From contig NCED01000030.1 of the NCBI GenBank assembly GCA_002280485.1, positions 1 through 36,793 of the forward strand: a DNA stretch of 36,793 nucleotides, read 5' to 3'. Position 1 is the first letter of the stretch. Every line of letters begins with the position of its first letter. The translations under genes and the position numbers were made by a program. The notes beneath the pieces are model-generated. The model searched no databases and had not been told where the DNA came from. It saw only the letters and a program-made list of their open reading frames with translations. Below are positions 18,714 through 27,204 of the stretch, piece by piece. The DNA is from Caulobacterales bacterium 32-69-10 (GTDB lineage Bacteria; Pseudomonadota; Alphaproteobacteria; Caulobacterales; Caulobacteraceae).

Positions 18714-18725
18714 GGCTGACCACTT

Positions 18726-18775
18726 CCCCCCACCCGACGCCCTTAGGGCGCCACCCTCCCCACGAGAGGGAGGGA
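18726..18775 (-). repeat. Dispersed palindromic repeat, copy A
   Basis: Read on the minus strand it starts TCCCTCCC, then TGGGGAGGGTGGC, GCCC..GGGC and GGGTGGGG. The same modules in the same order occur at 22011-22055 and 28801-28848. It lies between the convergent EF-G-like and nucleotidyltransferase genes and may also fold as a terminator hairpin. Confidence 0.65.
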
Positions 18776-18786
18776 TAAGAGGCGGG

Positions 18787-19557
18787 TCACCCCGCCTCGG
18801 CCGTCCGTCCCAGGTCCGCGCTGCGGAGCCAGGCGAAGGTCATCTTCTCGTTGCGCTTCACGTCGGCCGGGAAGTCCATCTCGCCCCAGGACAGGCCTTC
18901 GATGGACATGACCCCGACCTGGCCGGCGCTGCGGGCGAGGCGGTCGATGACCGACAGGTACCACTGCTTCATGCCTTCGGGCGTGCGCATGGCCCGGTCG
19001 ACCGCGTCGCGGAACAGCCGGCCGCCCTCGGGGGTGAAGCGCAGGAAACCGATCGACTCGCCGTCCACGCGGGAGGGGTCGAGGGTCTTGCCGATGGCCA
19101 CCAGCTGGGCGCCCTCGGTCTGCACCTTCATGTCGTCGGCGTCATAGATGCCCTTGCGGTCCACCGTCACGGTGATCGGCGAGGTCGGGGCGTGCTCTAT
19201 CAGTCGTTCGGCGATCTCGACCTCGAACAGGGTGTCGCCGTTGAGGATGAGGAACTCGCCCTCCATCTCCGCCCGCGCCGCCCAGCACGAGCCCAGATTG
19301 TCGGCCAAGGCGTAAAAAGGGTTGTGGAGGGTCCTCACATGGAGGCCCTGCACCTGCATGGTGCGCAGGGCGGATTCGACCTGTTCGGCCCCGAAGCCGG
19401 TGACGATCACCGCCTCTTCGAGCCCCGCCGCCGCAAGGTTGCGCAATTGCCACTCGAGCAAGCTTCGGCCTGCGAGTGGAATCAGGCACTTAGGGCGCTT
19501 CTCGGTCAGAGGGAGCAATCTGCGCCCTTGGCCCGCGCTAAGGATGATCGCTTTCAT
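18787..19557 (-). CDS. LicC-like nucleotidyltransferase (predicted cytidylyltransferase)
   Basis: 256-residue NTP-transferase of the phosphocholine/inositol-phosphate cytidylyltransferase type. Seen: N-terminal 'LSAGQGRRLLPLTEKRPKCL' (residues 7-25) with the G-x-G-x-R and lysine of the family, 'NGDTLFE' for the metal-binding aspartate, and a C-terminal half with 'GESIGFLRF' and 'WGEMDFPAD'. It is expected to form an NDP-activated small alcohol or sugar in the cytosol. Its neighbour, a CDP-alcohol phosphatidyltransferase, is the natural user of such a product, suggesting activation of a sphingolipid or phospholipid head group. Which phospho-alcohol is used is unknown. Confidence 0.85.
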   Translation of the reverse strand: MKAIILSAGQGRRLLPLTEKRPKCLIPLAGRSLLEWQLRNLAAAGLEEAVIVTGFGAEQVESALRTMQVQGLHVRTLHNPFYALADNLGSCWAARAEMEGEFLILNGDTLFEVEIAERLIEHAPTSPITVTVDRKGIYDADDMKVQTEGAQLVAIGKTLDPSRVDGESIGFLRFTPEGGRLFRDAVDRAMRTPEGMKQWYLSVIDRLARSAGQVGVMSIEGLSWGEMDFPADVKRNEKMTFAWLRSADLGRTAEAG

Positions 19558-19868
19558 TTGTCGTCAAACAGCCCGCAACAGGTCGCACGACCAGCCTAGA
19601 TCCCCCACGTCGATTCCGGTCTTCCCGACCTTGGCAACGGGAACGGTATGTGGAGGCTCCCGGTAGCTAAATCCAGCACAAAACTTTCGTAAATCGTTCA
19701 TCGGCTCGCAATAGGCCGGCGCCGAGGCCGAAATGCGTCACTTTCCTGCCGGGAACGCACCATTTCCAAGTAACAAGGTGAAACAAGATGTGAGCGAAGT
19801 AGGTTTCGAGCCGGTGGAGACCTGAACCCGTCGACTCACCTCAGATACGGCAAGCATCCCTGCCTCGA
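19558..19868. other. 311-bp intergenic region
   Basis: Non-coding stretch between two minus-strand genes, visibly less GC-rich than the surroundings (for example 19675-19700 and 19765-19800). It must contain the promoter of the LicC-like gene. I see no open frame with coding character, no RNA gene and no clear promoter hexamers; an upstream regulatory element or small RNA cannot be excluded. Confidence 0.4.
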
Positions 19869-20777
19869 TTAGGCGCCGGGACGGGGAATCTCGACGGCCA
19901 GGTCCTGGCGTTCGGTAAAGGCGCCGTCAGCCCCCAGGGTGCGGGCCGAGACGGTAAGTCGCCACGCCGCGTTGGACGGCTCCAGCACGATCCGCCGCCA
20001 GCCGGCCGGCTCCCCGTGGGCGTCGAAGGCCGCCGAGGCCGAAGGGGTCCCGACCACGGGAATGGGGCCTGAGGGCCCGGGCACGGACACCACCGTGGCG
20101 GTATGGGCGTGACCGTGCAGCACCAACTCGGCGCCCGCGCTGGCCAAGACGGCGAGCAGTTCGGCCCGATCCAGCAGGGCCTTGCGGCTCGAGACCGCGC
20201 CGTCGGTGATCGGGTGGTGGACCAGGACGACACGGAACAGACCCTCGCGGCCAAGGGCCTGCAGCACCGCTCCGAGCCGCTTCAGCTGGGCCGCGCCGAC
20301 CCGGCCGGTGGCCAGAAAGAGGCCCGTCGGTATCGCCGACGACACGCCAACCAGGGCGACCTCTCCCACCCGCTTGACGAAAGGAAAGGCTTCCTCGCCG
20401 TCCGCCTCCCCCATCCAGTCGCGCCAGAGCCCCTGACCCTCGGCCCAACCCATGGGGACAAGGGCGTCATGGTTGCCGGGGATGGCGGTCACCGCCTCGC
20501 CGCCGCCCTGGGCCGCGAGCCAGTCGCGGGCGCGGACGAACTCGTCAGGCAGGGCCAGGTTGGTCAGGTCGCCGGTGACCACCAGGTGCCCGGCGCCCAC
20601 GGCCCGCATGTCGGCCATCAGGGCCTCCAGCACCTCCGGCCGGTGGATGAAACGCCGGTTCCTGCGCCAGGACAGCCAGCTGAAGAAGCGCTTGCCCATC
20701 AAGTCGCTCAACCGTGGCGGGCGGGTCGCCAAGGGCAGGTGCAGATCGGAAAGGTGGGCGAGGCTGAGGCCGTTCAA
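19869..20777 (-). CDS. Calcineurin-like metallophosphoesterase
   Basis: 302-residue phosphoesterase with the full metal-binding set: 'HLSDLHL' (DxH), 'VVTGDLTN' (GD), 'IPGNHD' (GNHD), 'VLVHHP' and 'VLHGHAH' (GHxH). No signal peptide or membrane helix, so cytosolic. The frame is open to a GTG at 20804, but a TTG at 20777 has AGGAG 7 nt upstream and opens directly onto the conserved first strand; I prefer it. It diverges from the CDP-alcohol phosphatidyltransferase, so a role in trimming a phosphorylated lipid head-group precursor is possible but only inferred from position; cyclic-nucleotide or UDP-lipid hydrolysis are alternatives. Confidence 0.88.
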   Translation of the reverse strand: MNGLSLAHLSDLHLPLATRPPRLSDLMGKRFFSWLSWRRNRRFIHRPEVLEALMADMRAVGAGHLVVTGDLTNLALPDEFVRARDWLAAQGGGEAVTAIPGNHDALVPMGWAEGQGLWRDWMGEADGEEAFPFVKRVGEVALVGVSSAIPTGLFLATGRVGAAQLKRLGAVLQALGREGLFRVVLVHHPITDGAVSSRKALLDRAELLAVLASAGAELVLHGHAHTATVVSVPGPSGPIPVVGTPSASAAFDAHGEPAGWRRIVLEPSNAAWRLTVSARTLGADGAFTERQDLAVEIPRPGA

Positions 20778-20936
20778 GCGCCTGCTCCTGGACTGAATAC
20801 GCACACTGGCAATCGCGCCGCGCGCCGCTATCTAGATCGGACCCGCGGTCTTGGGCGCCAAGATTTGGGGCAGAGCCAAGATTTCGGACAGGGGCAAGCG
20901 ACATGGCGCCAGCGCAGGGGGCGGACGAGAAGGCTC

Positions 20937-21998
20937 ATGACCACCACCGAACGGCTGCGACGCACCCTGGACCGCGCCGGCGTGCCCCTGGTCGAAACCG
21001 CGCCCCGCAAAGGATCCGTCCTGGTCCTCGACGCCGGCTGGGTCTTCGACGAATCCCTGGTCAAGGCTCTGGCCGTCAAGCCGGGGACCGCCCTCACCGC
21101 CCCCACCGGCGAGGTCGTCGCCGCCCACGTCCACGCCAAAGCGGCGAGCGCGACCGCGCGCTGGCTGGAAGCCGGCGGCGCCACGGCCGACACGCCCGCG
21201 GTGCTGGCCTTCGAAGGCGCCGACACCCTGGTCCCCGCCTACAACGTGACGCTGAGGAAGCGCGAGCCGGCCATGCTGGTGCGTCTGACGGCCGAGACCG
21301 CGCCGCTGGTCGAGCAGCGAATGTTCGACGGCTCGTACAAGGGGGTGACAGACTTCGTCACCAAGCACCTGTGGCCGACGCCGGCCAAGTGGGCGACCCG
21401 GATCTGCGCCAGGGCGGGGATCACCCCCAATCAGGTCACCACCCTCAGCGCCCTCCTGACCCTGGCCGCCTTCGTGCTGTTCTGGCGCGGCGAGTTCGGC
21501 TGGGGCCTGGTCTGCGCCTGGGGCATGACCTTTCTCGACACGGTCGACGGGAAGCTGGCGCGGGTCACCCTGACCTCGTCGAAGTGGGGCAACGTCTTCG
21601 ACCACGGCATCGACCTGATCCACCCGCCGTTCTGGTACTGGGCCTGGATCGGCGGCGTGCAAGCCAGCCTGACCCCGATGAGCCAGCCGGGCCTGGTGCT
21701 GGCGATCGTGGTGATCGGCTACGTCGCCCAGCGCGCGCAGGAAGGCTGGTTCCTCGCCCGCCACCGGCTGGAAATCCACATCTGGCGCCGCTTCGACAGC
21801 CTGTTCCGGCTGGTCACCGCCCGTCGCAACCCCAACCTGGCCATCCTGACCCTGTTCGCCGCCGCCGGGCGTCCCGACCTCGGGATGGAGGTGGTGGCGG
21901 CTTGGACCGTGCTGTCCTTCGCCATCCACGCCGTGCAGATCATCCAGGCGGAAATGGCGCGCAAACGCGGAGCGATCGTGTCGTGGATGGCGGGATGA
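20937..21998 (+). CDS. CDP-alcohol phosphatidyltransferase with N-terminal extension
   Basis: 353-residue membrane enzyme. The C-terminal ~200 residues hold the full family motif D-x2-D-G-x2-A-R-x8-G-x3-D-x3-D ('FLDTVDGKLAR' then 'GNVFDHGID') and several membrane helices, so it should transfer a phospho-alcohol from a CDP-activated donor. The first ~130 residues are soluble, recall the back half of a nucleotidyltransferase domain as in bifunctional inositol-phosphate cytidylyltransferase / di-inositol-phosphate synthases, but lack the G-x-G-x-R nucleotide loop. The separate LicC-like gene nearby may supply the missing activity. ATG 20937 follows GAGAAGG. First gene of the plus-strand sphingolipid series. 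Confidence 0.9.
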   Translation: MTTTERLRRTLDRAGVPLVETAPRKGSVLVLDAGWVFDESLVKALAVKPGTALTAPTGEVVAAHVHAKAASATARWLEAGGATADTPAVLAFEGADTLVPAYNVTLRKREPAMLVRLTAETAPLVEQRMFDGSYKGVTDFVTKHLWPTPAKWATRICARAGITPNQVTTLSALLTLAAFVLFWRGEFGWGLVCAWGMTFLDTVDGKLARVTLTSSKWGNVFDHGIDLIHPPFWYWAWIGGVQASLTPMSQPGLVLAIVVIGYVAQRAQEGWFLARHRLEIHIWRRFDSLFRLVTARRNPNLAILTLFAAAGRPDLGMEVVAAWTVLSFAIHAVQIIQAEMARKRGAIVSWMAG

Positions 21999-22010
21999 GG
22001 CCTGGCTTGA

Positions 22011-22137
22011 TCCCTCCCTCGCGTGGGGAGGGTGGCGCCCGAAGGGCGGGTGGGGACGTATTAGACCTTGGCGCTTTCCGCTCCACCCCGCTCGCGGGCC
22101 TAACGCCAACGAGTCGTCCTCCCCATCTAGGGGAGCG
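22011..22137. repeat. Dispersed palindromic repeat, copy B with inverted partner
   Basis: 22011-22055 carries the TCCCTCCC / TGGGGAGGGTGGC / GCCCGAAGGGC / GGGTGGGG modules in plus orientation. 22081-22137 holds a diverged inverted arm (CCACCCCGCTCGCGGGCC ... CCTCCCCATCTAGGGGAG). Together they could fold into a large hairpin between the CDP-alcohol transferase and hydroxylase genes. Confidence 0.6.
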
Positions 22138-22199
22138 AAAAGAGGCGCTGGGCTGGGCTCCGGCGCACGCCTGCGGTATGAGAAGCGGGTCGGCGCTTG

Positions 22200-23018
22200 G
22201 TGCGCAAACCCCTTGAGAGAGCGAGCCAGTTCTTGTCGGTAAAGGCCAATTCCCTGTTCACGCGCCGCGCCGACGCCAAGGTCTACGACCTCGGCAAGAT
22301 GGGCCTGCGCGAGTTGATCCCGGCCTATTTCAGCTATCCGGCGGTGATCGTTTACCTCGTCCTGGCGGCCCTTGGCCTCGCCGGCGCGGTTTGGCTGGGC
22401 GCCCTGGCGACCCCGATCCGCACGGCCCTGGCCTTCGCCTCGGCGATACTGATGTACCCGGTGGTCTGGTACGTCCTGCACCGGTGGATCCTGCACAGCC
22501 GCTTTCTCTACCGCTTTCCGGCCACCGCCCGGCTGTGGAAGCGCATCCACTTCGACCACCACCAGGATCCGAATCGCCTGGACGTACTGTTCGGCTCGCT
22601 GACCAACACCATCCCCACCCTGCTGATCGCCACAGTGCCGGTCGGCTACGTGATCACCGGCAACTGGAGCGGCTCATTGACGGCGGCGGCCTCGGCCATG
22701 CTGTTCACCTGCGTCTACGAGTTCTGCCACTGCATCCAGCACCTGAACTTCCAGCCCAAGAACGCGTGGCTGCAGCGGATCAAGAAGCTGCACATGGCCC
22801 ACCATTTCCACAACGAAAACGGTAACTTCGGCATCATCAGCTTCTGGCCGGACAAGCTCCTCGGCACCCAGTACGAGGACATGACGCAGATGCCGCGCAG
22901 CCGCACCGTGTTCAACCTCGGCTATGACGACGCCGAAGCCGAGCGCTATCCCTGGGTGGCGGCGCTGAGCCCCGTCCGCGGCAACAGGCGCGCCGCCGCG
23001 GCGCCCGCGGCGGAGTAG
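22200..23018 (+). CDS. Membrane di-iron fatty acid hydroxylase (sterol desaturase superfamily)
   Basis: 272-residue integral membrane oxygenase with the histidine clusters that bind a di-iron centre: HRWILH, HFDHH, HCIQH and HMAHHFH, and hydrophobic segments around residues 40-90 and 145-180. Members hydroxylate fatty acids, sphingoid bases or sterols. Its place in the ceramide gene series suggests hydroxylation of the long-chain base or the N-acyl chain; which carbon cannot be told. Start is uncertain: TTG 22197 and GTG 22200 are adjacent and neither has a strong ribosome site. The next gene begins 28 bp after its stop. Confidence 0.88.
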   Translation: MRKPLERASQFLSVKANSLFTRRADAKVYDLGKMGLRELIPAYFSYPAVIVYLVLAALGLAGAVWLGALATPIRTALAFASAILMYPVVWYVLHRWILHSRFLYRFPATARLWKRIHFDHHQDPNRLDVLFGSLTNTIPTLLIATVPVGYVITGNWSGSLTAAASAMLFTCVYEFCHCIQHLNFQPKNAWLQRIKKLHMAHHFHNENGNFGIISFWPDKLLGTQYEDMTQMPRSRTVFNLGYDDAEAERYPWVAALSPVRGNRRAAAAPAAE

Positions 23019-23046
23019 GGCCGGCGCCCGCCGTCCCTCGGCGCCC

Positions 23047-24435
23047 GTGAAGACCTCCCTGTTCAGAACCGTGATGCGCAACGCCGCGGTCCTGCTCGGC
23101 GGCAAGTCGATCAACGCACCGCTCAGCCTGGCCTATATGGCCATCGCCGCCCGCACCCTGGGGGCCCACGACCTCGGCATCGTGGTGCTGATCAACGCCT
23201 TCGCCCAGTCCGTCGGCTTCCTGGTCCGGTTCGATTCCTGGCAGGCGATCCTCCACTATGGGGCCGCGCCCCTGGGCGAGGGCCGGCGGGAGGATTTCCA
23301 CCGCATCCTGCGATTCAGCACGCGCCTCGACGTGATCGCCGGCGCCGCGGGCCTTGCCATCGCTCTGACCGGCGCGAGCCTGGCGGGGAATCTGCTCGGC
23401 TGGGCCGACGCCTGGGACGGCGAGGCCATGCTCTACTGCACCTCGGTCGCCTTCATGGTGGTGCAGGCCCCGGTGGGCGTGCTGCGCATCTTCGACCGCT
23501 TCGACCTTCTGGCCGCCCAGACAACCGTGGCCTCGGCCGTGCGGTTGGTCGGGGTCGTCCTCGTCTGGCTGCTGCAGGGGGACGTCGCGGCCATGCTGGC
23601 GGCCTGGTACGCCGGCACCCTCGCCGCCTTCATCTTCCTGATCGTCGCCGGCCGGCGCGAACTGCATCGCAAGGGGCACGGCTTTCGCGGCCGGATCGCG
23701 CGGCCCCTCACCGAGGGCTTCCCCGGCCTGTGGCGCTTCGTCTGGGCCACCAACGCCAGCGCCAGCCTGGACAAGCTGCTCACCCAGTTCGGGACCCTGG
23801 CCGTGGGCGCCCTGCTCGACCCGGCCTCGGCCGCCCTGTTCCGCATCGCCCGCCAGGTGGCCGACGCCATCGCCAAGCCCGCCAAGCTGGTGGTCCCGGC
23901 CCTCTATCCCGAGCTCGCCCGCCTGCGCGCCGCCGGCGACCACCGCCGGTTGAGGAAGCTGGCCCTGCAGGTCGGCCTGGCCGGCGGCGCCGTCGCCAGC
24001 GTCCTGCTGCTGGCCGTGGCCCTGCTCGGCAAACCCCTGCTCGGCCTGGTCATGGGGCCGTCCTTCGCCGCCGCCGCCGGAGTGATGACGTGGCTGACCG
24101 CCGCCGCCGCCATCGAGATCTGGGCCCTGCCGCTGGAGCCCCTGCTGATCTCGACCGGCCGGGCCGGGGCGGCCGTGCGGGTGCGCATCGTCGTCTCCAT
24201 CGCCTTCCTGGCCATCCTCGTTCCAGCGACCGCCGCCTTCGGTTTGAGCGGGGCCGGCGCCGCATCGGTAGGCGCCGCATTGATGACGTTCGCCGGAATG
24301 CTGATCGCCGTGCTACGGTGGTCCCGACGCCTCGACGCGAGGGCGGCTGGATCACCCGCCTCGCCTGCGCTAGACCCCGACACGCCCGCATCTGCGGCCA
24401 CCGTTGCCGACGGTGATTTTGGATATCGCCCTTGA
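23047..24435 (+). CDS. Polysaccharide/lipid flippase-like membrane protein
   Basis: 462-residue polytopic protein with about 12 hydrophobic segments in the arrangement of Wzx/MurJ-type (MOP superfamily) exporters ('NAAVLLGGKSINAPLSLAYMAIAARTLGAHDLG' start, 'GFPGLWRFVWATNASASLDKLL' midpoint). Expected to move a lipid-linked molecule across the inner membrane. Being coupled to aasR (its stop overlaps the TTG start, TTGA) and within the sphingolipid operon, it is a candidate flippase for ceramide or a head-group-bearing sphingolipid; this is inference. GTG start at 23047. The last ~40 residues are a disordered Ala/Pro-rich tail. Confidence 0.85.
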   Translation: MKTSLFRTVMRNAAVLLGGKSINAPLSLAYMAIAARTLGAHDLGIVVLINAFAQSVGFLVRFDSWQAILHYGAAPLGEGRREDFHRILRFSTRLDVIAGAAGLAIALTGASLAGNLLGWADAWDGEAMLYCTSVAFMVVQAPVGVLRIFDRFDLLAAQTTVASAVRLVGVVLVWLLQGDVAAMLAAWYAGTLAAFIFLIVAGRRELHRKGHGFRGRIARPLTEGFPGLWRFVWATNASASLDKLLTQFGTLAVGALLDPASAALFRIARQVADAIAKPAKLVVPALYPELARLRAAGDHRRLRKLALQVGLAGGAVASVLLLAVALLGKPLLGLVMGPSFAAAAGVMTWLTAAAAIEIWALPLEPLLISTGRAGAAVRVRIVVSIAFLAILVPATAAFGLSGAGAASVGAALMTFAGMLIAVLRWSRRLDARAAGSPASPALDPDTPASAATVADGDFGYRP

Positions 24436-26159
24436 GTCCCACGCCTTCGCTGAACAGCCTGCCGCTTCGCCACGGCGACTTCGCCTCCCTGACCGAGGCC
24501 CTGGACTATGCCGCCCGCGGCGAGACCGGGATCAACCTCCACTCGCCCAAGGGCGAACTGGTCGAGGCCATCCCCTATTCGACCCTGCGCACCGACGCGC
24601 GGGCCCTGGCCGGCCGCATGCTGGCCATGGGGCTGAAGCCGGGCGACCGGGTGGCGATGATCGCCGACACCGACGCGGCCTTCATCCGCACCTTCTTCGC
24701 CTGCCAGTACGCGGGCCTGGTGCCGGCCCCGATGCCGCTGCCCGCGGCCTTCGGCGGCAAGGACGCCTACATCGCCCACATCCGCCGCATGATCCAAAGC
24801 TCGCGGGCCAGCGCCGCCCTCGGGCCGCCCGATCTGCTGGCCTGGCTGGCCGAAGCCGCCGAGGGGCTCGACCTGATCAAGGTCGGCGGCATGGACGACT
24901 TTCCGGAAGACGGCCTGCCCGAGAGCGCCCTTCCCGAGATCAAGACCGACGACCTCTGCTACCTGCAGTTCTCGTCCGGCTCGACGCGGTTCCCGCTCGG
25001 CATCGCGGTGACCCAGAAGGCCCTGATGGCCAATACCGACGCCATCAGCCGCTACGGCCTGAAGGTCGTGCCGGGCGACCGCACCGTCTCGTGGCTGCCG
25101 CTCTATCACGACATGGGTCTGGTCGGGTTCCTGCTCACGCCCCTCGCCTGCCAGATGTCCCAGGATCTGATGCCGACCCGCGCCTTCGCGCGCCGGCCAT
25201 TCCTTTGGCTCGAGTTGATCAGCCGTAACAAGGGCACCTTGTCCTTCAGCCCCAGCTTCGGCTTCGACCTGTGCACCCGCCGGGCCGAGACCAAGAGCTT
25301 CGAGGAATTGGACCTGTCGACCTGGCGGTCCGCCGGCATCGGCGGCGACATGATCCGGCCCCAGATCCTGCGCGACTTCGCCGAGCGCTTCGCCCCGGCC
25401 GGCTTCGCCGCCACCGCCTTCGTGCCCAGCTATGGCATGGCCGAGGCCGTGCTGTGCCTGACCACCGCCCCGCTCGGAGTCGGGCTGCGCACCGAGACGG
25501 TCGATTCGGCCCTGCTGGAAATCGAGAACAAGGTCGCGGCCCCGCGCTCCGGCGACCGGGCCCGGGAGTTCGCGCTCTGCGGCGCCCCCCTGCCCGGCTA
25601 CACCATCGAGGTCCGCGGCCCCGACGGCGCCATCGTGCCTGCGGGCGCGGTCGGGCGGATCTACGCCCGGGGCCCCAGCCTGATGCAGGCCTATTTCGAC
25701 CAGCCCGAGGAGACCGCCCAGGTGCTGTCCGCCGACGGCTGGCTGGACACCGGCGACCTTGGCTACATGACTGAAGGCCAGCTGGTCATCACCGGCCGGG
25801 CCAAGGACCTGATCATCGTCAACGGCCGCAACATCTGGCCGCAGGACCTGGAGTGGACCGCCGAGGCGGAAGCCCCCAACCTGCGCGCCGGCGACGTCGC
25901 CGTGTTCTCGGTCGACGCCGGCGAGCAGGAGCAGGTCGTGGCCCTGGTGCAGTGCCGTATCCGCGACGAGAGCGCGCGGCAGGCCCTGCGCGACGAACTG
26001 GCCAAGGTGATCCGCCAGCGCCACGGCCTGGAGGTGGAGGTGGTCCTGGTGCCGCCGCACGCCCTGCCCCAGACCTCGTCCGGCAAGCTCAGCCGCTCCT
26101 CGGCCAAGGCCCTTTACCTGCGCGGCGCGTTCGCCCCCGCGCTGGAGAGCGTGGAATAG
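24432..26159 (+). CDS. aasR: Fatty acyl-AMP ligase / acyl-ACP synthetase
   Basis: 575-residue ANL-superfamily enzyme. Seen: 'YLQFSSGSTRFPLG' (phosphate loop, residues 178-190) in the fatty-acyl-AMP-ligase form where 'PKG' is replaced, 'SYGMAEAV', 'WLDTGDLGYM', and a C-terminal 'SSGKLSRSS' lysine. This profile fits activation of a fatty acid as acyl-adenylate and loading onto an acyl carrier protein. The nearby acpR encodes the likely partner, and together they would supply acyl-ACP to Spt, as described for Caulobacter AasR/AcpR. The TTG start overlaps the flippase stop by 4 bp. A palindromic repeat fills the gap to cerR. Confidence 0.92.
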   Translation: MSPTPSLNSLPLRHGDFASLTEALDYAARGETGINLHSPKGELVEAIPYSTLRTDARALAGRMLAMGLKPGDRVAMIADTDAAFIRTFFACQYAGLVPAPMPLPAAFGGKDAYIAHIRRMIQSSRASAALGPPDLLAWLAEAAEGLDLIKVGGMDDFPEDGLPESALPEIKTDDLCYLQFSSGSTRFPLGIAVTQKALMANTDAISRYGLKVVPGDRTVSWLPLYHDMGLVGFLLTPLACQMSQDLMPTRAFARRPFLWLELISRNKGTLSFSPSFGFDLCTRRAETKSFEELDLSTWRSAGIGGDMIRPQILRDFAERFAPAGFAATAFVPSYGMAEAVLCLTTAPLGVGLRTETVDSALLEIENKVAAPRSGDRAREFALCGAPLPGYTIEVRGPDGAIVPAGAVGRIYARGPSLMQAYFDQPEETAQVLSADGWLDTGDLGYMTEGQLVITGRAKDLIIVNGRNIWPQDLEWTAEAEAPNLRAGDVAVFSVDAGEQEQVVALVQCRIRDESARQALRDELAKVIRQRHGLEVEVVLVPPHALPQTSSGKLSRSSAKALYLRGAFAPALESVE

Positions 26160-26164
26160 CCCCG

Positions 26165-26252
26165 ACCACCCCGGCGAAAGCCGGGGCCCAGGCTTTTTCG
26201 CCGGCCGGCGCATCGGCTAAAACCTGGGTCCCGGCCTCCGCCGGGATGACCG
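26165..26252. repeat. REP-like composite palindrome
   Basis: Two imperfect inverted arms: 26165-26196 (CCCCGGCGAAAGCCGGGG followed by CCCAGG and CTTTT) and 26218-26252 (AAAACCTGGG, then TCCCGGC..GCCGGGA). Each arm has its own small hairpin and the arms pair with each other. This type is widespread in alphaproteobacterial genomes. It lies inside the operon, ending 8 bp before the cerR start. Confidence 0.75.
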
Positions 26253-26259
26253 GAAGAAA

Positions 26260-27204
26260 ATGACCGTATCGACGCGCCCCATAGCGGCACTCACCGGCGC
26301 CACCGGCTTCCTCGGGGCCCAGCTCGTCCAGTCGCTGGACGCCGCCGGTTTCCAGGTCCGCGCCCTGGCCCGGCGCGAGCCCTCGCCGCCGGGATGGGGC
26401 GAGGCGCGGCCGCAGATCGTCTCCGGCGACCTTTCCGACGATGCGGCCCTGCAGCGGCTCACGGATGGCGCAGAGGTCGTGGTGCACTGCGCCGGCGCGA
26501 TCCGGGCGCCCGACCTCGCCGGCTTCCTGGCCATCAACCGTGACGGCACGGACCGGCTGGCCCGGCTCGCGCAAGACAGCCGATTCCTTCTGGTCTCCAG
26601 CCTGGCCGCCAGGGCGCCGGAAATCTCGGCCTACGCCGCCAGCAAGCGGGCCGCCGAATCGGTCGCGGCGCAAATTATCCCGCCCGAACGGCTAACCATC
26701 GTGCGCCCCCCCGCCATCTACGGCCCCGGCGACCGTGAGACCCTGACCCTGTTCCAGGCCGCCGCCATGCTGCCGGTCCTGCCGGTGCTCTCCGGCCAGG
26801 CGCGGATGAGCCTGGTGCATGTCGAGGACGCCGCATGCCACATCTCGGCTCTCGCCGCCCGCCAGCCCATTGGGGCGACCTACACCCTCGCCGACGACCG
26901 CCCCGAAGGCTACGGCTGGCGCGAAGTCCTTGGCGCGCTTGGGAAATCTGTTGGCAAGACGCCGATCCTGGCGAATTTCCCGCCCGGCGCCCTTGGCTTC
27001 CTGACCAGCGTCAGCGGCCTGCTTTCGCGGGTGAACGGCCGTCCGCCGCTGCTGTCGGCGGACAAGGCGCGCGAGCTGCTGCACCTTGACTGGGCGGTCC
27101 GTAAGGACGAATTGGCGCCCGACCTGCCCCCTGCGCGCTATGGCCTGGAGGCCGGTTTCGCCTCTACGGCGTCCTGGTACCGTGTTGCCGGTTGGCTGCG
27201 GTAA
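26260..27204 (+). CDS. cerR: Ceramide reductase, NAD-dependent epimerase fold
   Basis: 314-residue extended-SDR protein: nucleotide loop GATGFLG (13-19), Asp/Gly 'SGDLSD', and Y125-x3-K129 with an upstream Ser pair ('LVSSLA'). The C-terminal part is hydrophobic around 'FPPGALGFLTSVSGLL'. Its position between aasR and acpR-spt matches the Caulobacter ceramide locus, where the homologue reduces the 3-keto group after N-acylation (bacterial pathways reverse the eukaryotic order). ATG 26260 has GGAAG close upstream, directly after the palindromic repeat. The substrate assignment rests on context plus family resemblance. Confidence 0.88.
   Translation: MTVSTRPIAALTGATGFLGAQLVQSLDAAGFQVRALARREPSPPGWGEARPQIVSGDLSDDAALQRLTDGAEVVVHCAGAIRAPDLAGFLAINRDGTDRLARLAQDSRFLLVSSLAARAPEISAYAASKRAAESVAAQIIPPERLTIVRPPAIYGPGDRETLTLFQAAAMLPVLPVLSGQARMSLVHVEDAACHISALAARQPIGATYTLADDRPEGYGWREVLGALGKSVGKTPILANFPPGALGFLTSVSGLLSRVNGRPPLLSADKARELLHLDWAVRKDELAPDLPPARYGLEAGFASTASWYRVAGWLR

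Noticed and set aside
20832..22562. Minus-strand open frame of about 576 codons opposite the CDP-alcohol transferase
   Set aside because: Shadow of the real gene; it crosses the intergenic repeat and shows no conserved motifs.
23904..26213. Long minus-strand open frame (about 770 codons) opposite aasR and the flippase gene
   Set aside because: No recognisable domain and a composition typical of an antisense frame; both plus-strand genes have strong family motifs.
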